Origin: Chlorobiota bacterium
GTDB lineage: Bacteria; Bacteroidota; Bacteroidia; Flavobacteriales; Flavobacteriaceae
Direction: 5' to 3'
DNA length: 10,809 nt
Assembly (NCBI GenBank): GCA_013151975.1
Contig: JAADHG010000006.1
Coordinates: forward strand, 1-10,809
Shown: positions 6,501-10,809 of the stretch, piece after piece
Position numbering within the stretch: position 1 is the first letter of the stretch
Layout: the number at the start of each line of letters is the position of its first letter
The notes under the pieces: generated by a model
What the model was told of the DNA's origin: nothing
Database searches by the model: none
Seen by the model: only the letters and a program-made list of their open reading frames with translations
Program-made: the position numbers and the translations under genes

Positions 6501-6508
6501 CAAATCTA
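6501..6508 (-). promoter_or_regulatory. Bacteroidota-type -7 promoter element for the rsmD operon
   Basis: The - strand reads TAGATTTG, an exact TAnnTTTG match, 34 nt before the ATG of the membrane protein gene. A -33 TTG is not clear. It faces away from the helicase promoter, so the gap at 6467-6591 is a divergent promoter region. Confidence 0.55.
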
Positions 6509-6534
6509 CAATTTTTTTTTATTCACGAAAGTTA

Positions 6535-6562
6535 TTGTTAGTAAAAATCATTTTTATCTTTG
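6535..6562 (+). promoter_or_regulatory. Promoter (TTG / TAnnTTTG) for the helicase gene
   Basis: TTG at 6535-6537 and TATCTTTG at 6555-6562 are 17 nt apart, matching both the -33 and -7 elements of a Bacteroidota promoter. Transcription would start near 6568, leaving a leader of about 24 nt before the ATG at 6592. The TTG is therefore a promoter element and not a start codon. Confidence 0.65.
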
Positions 6563-6591
6563 ATAAATACAAATTTAGAACTAATTTTTTA

Positions 6592-8019
6592 ATGAATTCA
6601 TCAGAATTTTACTCTCTTGTTAAAAATAAATTCCCATTTAAGCCAACACTTAAGCAGGATATTGTATTGCAACAACTATCAGATTTTGTATTTAGCGATG
6701 CATCAAATGAAATATATGTTCTCAAAGGCTATGCAGGAACAGGCAAAACAACCATCATAGGAACTATTGTATCTAATTTATGGGAAGCTAAAAAAAGTGC
6801 AGTACTTATGGCGCCAACAGGAAGAGCTGCAAAAGTTATTTCTAATTACTCAGGTAAAGAAGCGTTTACTATTCATAAAAAAATATATTTCCCTAAAAAG
6901 GAAAAGGGAGGAGCAGTAAAGTTTGTATTGCAACCTAATAAGCATAAAAAAACTATTTTCATTGTGGATGAAGCGTCGATGATTCCAGATACTCCAGGGG
7001 AATCTAAATTGTTTGAAAATGGGTCGTTGCTAGACGATTTAATACAGTTTGTGTACTCAGGACATCAGTGTAAGTTGTTATTAATAGGTGATACTGCCCA
7101 ATTACCACCGGTGAAATTAGATTTGAGTCCAGCATTAAACGAAAGCCTTTTAGAGTTGCATTATAATAAAGAAGTTACCAAAATGGAATTGGATGAAGTT
7201 GTACGGCAAGAACAAGATTCTGGTATCCTTTGTAACGCAACTATTTTAAGAGAAGCTTTGGCAGATTCGTTTTATGAAAGTTTTAAATTTAATTTACATG
7301 GTTTTAAAGATATTGTGCGTTTGGTAGATGGTTATGAAATAATGGATGCTATTAATGATGCTTATAGCAGCTTAGGAAATGAAGAAACAGCTATAATTGT
7401 ACGCTCAAATAAGCGCGCCAATTTATATAATGAACAAATACGTTCTAGAATACTATTTAACGAACACGAGCTCACTACAGGAGATTACGTAATGGTTGTT
7501 AAGAATAATTATTTTTGGATTAAGCCAACAAGCGAAGCAGGTTTTATTGCTAATGGCGATATTGTTGAGGTTCTAGAAATATTCCATATCAAAGAATTGT
7601 ATGGTTTTCGCTTTGCCGAAGTAAAAGTGCGTATGGTAGATTACCCCAAAATGTGTCCTTTTGAAACTGTTTTGATGTTAGATACTATTTCGGTTGAAGC
7701 ACCTTCGTTACCTTACGAAGATTCCAATAGATTATATCAAGAAGTAATGAAGGATTATGAAAATGAAACTTCTAAATATAGAAAGTTCTTAAAAGTAAAA
7801 AACAACAAATATTTTAATGCGTTGCAGATTAAATTTTCATATGCTATAACCTGTCATAAATCTCAAGGTGGACAATGGAATACGGTGTTTGTTGAACAAC
7901 CATATTTACCAAATGGTATAGATAAAGAGTATTTACGATGGTTGTATACTGCAGTGACTAGAGCTAAAGAAAAGTTATACCTTATTGGCTTTAAAGACGA
8001 TTTTTTTGAAGAAGCTTAA
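6592..8019 (+). CDS. Superfamily 1 DNA helicase / AAA ATPase, RecD2-Pif1-like
   Basis: A 475-residue ATP-dependent helicase. Motifs from this start: Walker A GYAGTGKT (46-53), Ia APTGRAA (74-80), Walker B VDEASM (125-130), motif III GDTAQLPPV (166-174), the RQ pair in VVRQ (203-206), motif V-like THKSQGGQW form CHKSQGGQW (about 421-429), and motif VI AVTRA (454-458) with the arginine finger. This is the 5'-3' SF1B pattern of RecD and Pif1, without the N-terminal extension of RecD2, so a stand-alone repair or replication helicase is likely. The frame is open back to a TTG at 6535, but that would give an unlikely basic, hydrophobic leader that overlaps the promoter; ATG at 6592 leads directly into the typical FYSLVKNKFPFKPTLKQ start. 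The gene appears monocistronic: kdsB downstream has its own promoter element. Confidence 0.88.
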   Translation: MNSSEFYSLVKNKFPFKPTLKQDIVLQQLSDFVFSDASNEIYVLKGYAGTGKTTIIGTIVSNLWEAKKSAVLMAPTGRAAKVISNYSGKEAFTIHKKIYFPKKEKGGAVKFVLQPNKHKKTIFIVDEASMIPDTPGESKLFENGSLLDDLIQFVYSGHQCKLLLIGDTAQLPPVKLDLSPALNESLLELHYNKEVTKMELDEVVRQEQDSGILCNATILREALADSFYESFKFNLHGFKDIVRLVDGYEIMDAINDAYSSLGNEETAIIVRSNKRANLYNEQIRSRILFNEHELTTGDYVMVVKNNYFWIKPTSEAGFIANGDIVEVLEIFHIKELYGFRFAEVKVRMVDYPKMCPFETVLMLDTISVEAPSLPYEDSNRLYQEVMKDYENETSKYRKFLKVKNNKYFNALQIKFSYAITCHKSQGGQWNTVFVEQPYLPNGIDKEYLRWLYTAVTRAKEKLYLIGFKDDFFEEA

Positions 8020-8078
8020 AGGTGAAAATAGCACATAAAGTTTAAATCAATTATAATTTACATTCTCTTAAAAAACTG

Positions 8079-8086
8079 TACTTTTG
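8079..8086 (+). promoter_or_regulatory. Bacteroidota-type -7 promoter element for the kdsB cluster
   Basis: TACTTTTG matches TAnnTTTG exactly, 20 nt before the kdsB ATG, in the 87-nt gap after the helicase gene. No exact -33 TTG is seen. It would drive kdsB and the overlapping genes behind it. Confidence 0.55.
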
Positions 8087-8106
8087 ATTTAGAAATAAAA
8101 ATCTCA

Positions 8107-8835
8107 ATGAAAATAATTTCAATGATTCCTGCGCGTTACAGTGCTTCTCGATTTCCGGGAAAACTCATGCAAGACCTTGAAGGAAAAACGGTAATACGTC
8201 GCACTTACGAGGCAACTGTAGCTACAAACTTGTTTGATGAGGTGTATGTGGTTACAGATAGTGATACTATCTATAATGAAATTGTTAGTCATAATGGAAA
8301 GGCTATAATGAGTAAGAAAGTGCATGAATCTGGTAGTGATCGTATTGCTGAAGCGGTTTTGGATGTAGATTGCGATATTGTGGTAAATGTTCAAGGTGAC
8401 GAGCCGTTTACTGAAAGAGAAAGTCTTAAAAAAGTATTAGACGTCTTTAAAACTGATGATAATAAGGAAATAGATTTAGCATCCTTGATGGTAGAAATAA
8501 AAGATTGGGATGAGATTAAAAATCCAAATACGGTAAAAGTAATAGTAGATCAGCGCAACTTTGCCTTATATTTTTCCAGAAGCCCAATTCCGTATCCACG
8601 AGATAAAAATGTAGGAACACGTTATTTTAAGCATAAAGGCATTTATGCATTTAGAAAACAGGCATTAATCGATTTTAGTAACTTACCAATGCAATTTATT
8701 GAAGCATCTGAGAAAATAGAATGCATTCGCTACTTAGAATACGGTAAAAAAATAAAAATGGTAGAAACAAATATTGAAGGTGTAGAAATTGATACACCAG
8801 AAGATTTAGAGAGAGCAAAACGATTATGGAAATAG
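8107..8835 (+). CDS. kdsB: 3-deoxy-manno-octulosonate cytidylyltransferase (CMP-Kdo synthetase)
   Basis: A 242-residue nucleotidyltransferase that couples Kdo, or possibly its 8-amino analogue, to CMP in the cytoplasm, activating the sugar for transfer to lipid A. Visible: the N-terminal MIPARYSASRFPGK loop with R10 and K19, VVTDSD (48-53), the HESGSDR sugar/base-binding segment (73-79), VQGDEP with metal-binding D98, and the C-terminal EIDTPEDL with D229, the second metal ligand. The length is typical. Because kdnB lies three genes downstream, the true substrate may be Kdo8N, as proposed for the Shewanella enzyme; the sequence alone does not decide this. The end overlaps the next gene by 10 nt. 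Confidence 0.93.
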   Translation: MKIISMIPARYSASRFPGKLMQDLEGKTVIRRTYEATVATNLFDEVYVVTDSDTIYNEIVSHNGKAIMSKKVHESGSDRIAEAVLDVDCDIVVNVQGDEPFTERESLKKVLDVFKTDDNKEIDLASLMVEIKDWDEIKNPNTVKVIVDQRNFALYFSRSPIPYPRDKNVGTRYFKHKGIYAFRKQALIDFSNLPMQFIEASEKIECIRYLEYGKKIKMVETNIEGVEIDTPEDLERAKRLWK

Positions 8836-9533
8836 ATTACTCTAACATAAAGGTTATTGGTTTTGATGCCGACGATACGCTTTGGGTTAATGAAACTTAC
8901 TATAGGGAAGCCGAAGAACAGTTTGCTAAACTTTTAAGCGCCTATGAGACGGCTAATAAAATTGATCAGGAACTCTTTAAAAAAGAGATGGAGAATCTAG
9001 AAATGTATGGTTATGGTATTAAGAGCTTTATATTATCTATGGTTGAAGCTGCTTTAGAAATTTCTAATAATTCAGTTTCACATACTGCGATACAAGACAT
9101 TTTAAATATTGGCAAAACAATGATTAATAAACCAGTTGAATTGTTAGCTGGTGTAGAAGAGGTATTAGAAACGCTTTCTTCAAAATATAGACTAATTTTG
9201 GCAACCAAAGGTGATTTATTAGATCAAGAACGAAAGCTCAAAAACTCTAACCTCACCAAATATTTTCACCATATTGAAGTGTTAAGTGATAAAAAAGAAG
9301 CTAATTATTCAAGATTATTGAATCATTTAGATATTAATCCTTCAGAGTTTTTAATGGTTGGTAATTCATTAAAGTCTGACGTATTGCCACTTGTTAATAT
9401 TAAAGCCCAGGCTATTCATGTACCTTACCATACTACTTGGGAACACGAAAAAGTAAATGAAGAAGACACCAATGGTAAAGTTTATAAAACAGTAAAAAGT
9501 ATAAGTGAAATTTTACAACTATTGGATAGGTGA
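8826..9533 (+). CDS. HAD family hydrolase
   Basis: A 235-residue haloacid dehalogenase-superfamily protein, probably a phosphatase. Motif I is FDADDTLW with the nucleophile D14 and acid/base D16; motif II Thr is T127 (LILATKGD); motif III Lys is at 156-157 (SDKKEAN); motif IV is MVGNSLKSD with D185. N180 takes the place often held by an acidic residue. A helical insert between motifs I and II (about residues 22-105) is a C1-type cap. It starts inside kdsB (10-nt overlap) and overlaps the next gene by 4 nt, so the three are translated as a unit. It is not a typical KdsC, which is about 170-180 residues and capless, though it could act on a related sugar phosphate. The substrate is unknown. Confidence 0.85.
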   Translation: MEIDYSNIKVIGFDADDTLWVNETYYREAEEQFAKLLSAYETANKIDQELFKKEMENLEMYGYGIKSFILSMVEAALEISNNSVSHTAIQDILNIGKTMINKPVELLAGVEEVLETLSSKYRLILATKGDLLDQERKLKNSNLTKYFHHIEVLSDKKEANYSRLLNHLDINPSEFLMVGNSLKSDVLPLVNIKAQAIHVPYHTTWEHEKVNEEDTNGKVYKTVKSISEILQLLDR

Positions 9534-10147
9534 GGTATATCGATTTAAATACATGGAATAGAAAACAACATTTTAATCATTTTAGCGGATTGTTAGATTC
9601 ATCATTTGCTGTAACTGTTCCTTTTAATGTTACAAAAGCATACCAGTTTTCTAAGCAAAATAATATCAGTTTTTTTGCAAAGTATTTACATGATTGTATG
9701 AAAGCTATTAATGCAATAGAAAATTTAAGATATAGAATTATAGATGATAAAATTGTTGAATACAATGTGATACATGCTTCGCCAACATTGATGAGAGCTG
9801 ATAAAACTTTTGGTTTTTCATTTATTGATTTTGATGATGATTTACAGGTGTTTATAAAAAATTTTGAAGCCGAAAAAAAGCGTATTCAAAACTCAACAGA
9901 TTTGTTCCCTCCTAAGAACAGTATAGATTGCATCTATTGTTCGGCTATGCCATGGTTACATTTTGTGGCACATAAAGAACCGTTTTCTGGAGAAAATGAT
10001 TCAGTACCTAAAGTTGCATTTAGCAAGGTTGAACGTATAGACAATGCTTTAATGATGAATGTAGCAATTAATGTAAATCACGCACTGGTTGATGGTTATC
10101 ATGTTGCATTATTTACTGAAAAGTTTCAAGAAAATTTAGATAAATAA
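9530..10147 (+). CDS. Chloramphenicol acetyltransferase-like acyltransferase
   Basis: A 205-residue protein of the CAT (CatA) fold, a trimeric acetyl-CoA-dependent O- or N-acyltransferase family. The N-terminus has the family phrase WNRKQHFNHF (9-18), the middle has SAMPWLHF (138-145), and the catalytic motif is NHALVDGYH (183-191), with the general base H184 and structural D188; the classical form is HHAVCDGFH, so the first, non-catalytic His is Asn here. The start is GTG at 9530: a TAG sits directly before it in frame, and the next ATG would remove the conserved N-terminus. It overlaps the HAD stop as GTGA. The context of kdsB, HAD and kdnB suggests a metabolic substrate; chloramphenicol resistance should not be assumed. 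Confidence 0.85.
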   Translation: MRYIDLNTWNRKQHFNHFSGLLDSSFAVTVPFNVTKAYQFSKQNNISFFAKYLHDCMKAINAIENLRYRIIDDKIVEYNVIHASPTLMRADKTFGFSFIDFDDDLQVFIKNFEAEKKRIQNSTDLFPPKNSIDCIYCSAMPWLHFVAHKEPFSGENDSVPKVAFSKVERIDNALMMNVAINVNHALVDGYHVALFTEKFQENLDK

Positions 10148-10191
10148 ATATTTTTAGTAGTACTTTTATTTTGTTAAAGAAAGAAAATTAA

Positions 10192-10809
10192 ATGAGTTAT
10201 AAAAATTTTCCGATGGTGCCAAGAGTAATTTTTGGTCGAGGTAGTTTTAATCAGTTAAATGATATTATTGCCCCAAAGCGAATCAATACAAAAGCACCTT
10301 TCATTTTTTTTATAGATGATGTATTTAAAGGACAAGCTTCGTTAACTTCAAGAATACCCTTGTCTTATGATGATAGGGTAATATATATATCAGCCGATGA
10401 AGAGCCCAAAACATCGCAAGTAGATGCTTTGGTTGAAGAAATTATTTTAACCACTAACGCGCGTCCTTCTGGGATAATAGGAATTGGTGGTGGTACTATA
10501 TTAGACCTAGCTAAAGCTGTGTCTATCATGTTAACAAACAATGGAGAGACTAGCGATTATCAAGGTTGGGATTTAGTAAAAAATCCTGCAATATATCACG
10601 TAGGCATCCCTACTATTTCAGGGACTGGAGCAGAAGTGTCTAGAACAACGGTTTTAACGGGGCCAGAGAAGAAACTCGGAATAAATAGCGATTACACTAC
10701 TTTTGATCAAGTTGTTCTAGATCCTGAATTAACTAGGGATGTGCCAAAGGAGCAATGGTTTTATACAGGAATGGATTGTTATATTCATTGTATAGAATCA
10801 CTTAATGGT
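10192..10809 (+). CDS. kdnB: 3-deoxy-alpha-D-manno-octulosonate 8-oxidase KdnB (3' end outside window)
   Basis: The first 206 codons of an iron-type alcohol dehydrogenase (family size about 355). KdnB oxidises the C8 hydroxyl of Kdo to an aldehyde; the PLP enzyme KdnA then makes 8-amino-3,8-dideoxy-Kdo (Kdo8N) for lipopolysaccharide. Visible: VIFGRGSF (12-19), the nucleotide-binding IGGGTILDLAKAVS (98-111), YQGWDLVKNP (123-132), the IPTISGTGAEVSRT core (139-152), NSDYTTFDQ (165-173) and WFYTGMDCYIHCIES (189-203), which holds the first two metal ligands, D195 and H199. YQGWD, NSDYT-FDQ and QWFYTGMDCYIHC are close to the Shewanella KdnB sequence as I remember it, setting it apart from general Fe-ADHs. 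It lies 44 nt after the CAT-like gene with no exact promoter match, so it is probably co-transcribed. Confidence 0.85.
   Translation, partial: MSYKNFPMVPRVIFGRGSFNQLNDIIAPKRINTKAPFIFFIDDVFKGQASLTSRIPLSYDDRVIYISADEEPKTSQVDALVEEIILTTNARPSGIIGIGGGTILDLAKAVSIMLTNNGETSDYQGWDLVKNPAIYHVGIPTISGTGAEVSRTTVLTGPEKKLGINSDYTTFDQVVLDPELTRDVPKEQWFYTGMDCYIHCIESLNG

Noticed and set aside
8119..8394. 91-codon open frame on the - strand
   Set aside because: It lies opposite the conserved N-terminal half of kdsB; a shadow frame of AT-rich coding sequence.
8826..9533. HAD gene as kdsC
   Set aside because: Too long and with a C1-type cap insert; KdsC is a smaller capless enzyme. Position next to kdsB alone is not enough.
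9011..9765. Two short - strand frames (9011-9208 and 9577-9765)
   Set aside because: Both are opposite the well-supported HAD and CAT-like genes and show no protein features.
9530..10147. CAT-like gene as a chloramphenicol resistance determinant
   Set aside because: No mobile element is nearby, composition matches its neighbours, and it is overlapped into a sugar-metabolism cluster. The fold alone does not show resistance.
10148..10191. Separate promoter for kdnB
   Set aside because: TACTTTTA and TATTTTG in the gap are near-matches, but neither fits TAnnTTTG exactly, and the gap is only 44 nt.

Overview
The window looks like chromosomal DNA of a low-GC member of the Flavobacteriaceae (Bacteroidota). 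The grounds are the AT-rich composition, start sites that mostly lack Shine-Dalgarno sequences, several promoter elements of the Bacteroidota type (TAnnTTTG at about -7), Bacteroidota-type lipoproteins, a DUF3822 gene next to rsmD, and a DnaX of the flavobacterial form. I see no insertion sequence, integrase, prophage, CRISPR array or tRNA gene. It reads as ordinary core genome with a few unusual details.

Layout. (1) Positions 2-295 hold the end of an ABC-2 type permease on the + strand, converging on a - strand operon. (2) That operon (3210 to 306) is dnaX, a small lipoprotein and miaE, packed with 1-nt overlap or 2-nt spacing. (3) rnpB, the RNase P RNA, lies on the + strand at about 3313-3614, divergent from dnaX, and ends in a strong hairpin shared with a convergent NTF2-like lipoprotein gene (3675-4184). 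(4) A second - strand operon (6466 to 4371) holds a membrane protein gene and a small ORF that look like two halves of one gene, then a DUF3822 gene and rsmD. (5) Divergent from it is a 475-residue superfamily 1 helicase gene (6592-8019). (6) A + strand cluster from 8107 to the right edge holds kdsB, a HAD hydrolase, a chloramphenicol-acetyltransferase-like protein and the first 206 codons of kdnB.

How the genes work together. dnaX (clamp loader), rnpB (tRNA 5' processing), miaE (tRNA hydroxylation) and rsmD (16S rRNA methylation) are information-processing genes. The right-hand cluster is lipopolysaccharide sugar metabolism. KdnB oxidises Kdo at C8, the first step to the 8-amino sugar Kdo8N, and KdsB makes the CMP-activated form. 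The HAD and CAT-like genes are overlapped into the same transcript and probably act on the same or a neighbouring metabolite.

Most worth a second look: two exact A-AAA-AAG slippery heptamers in dnaX, each followed at once by a -1 frame stop, which could yield gamma-like short forms; the frame break at about 5975-5996; and the CAT-like acyltransferase inside the Kdo8N cluster. I did not find a wholly new multi-gene system.
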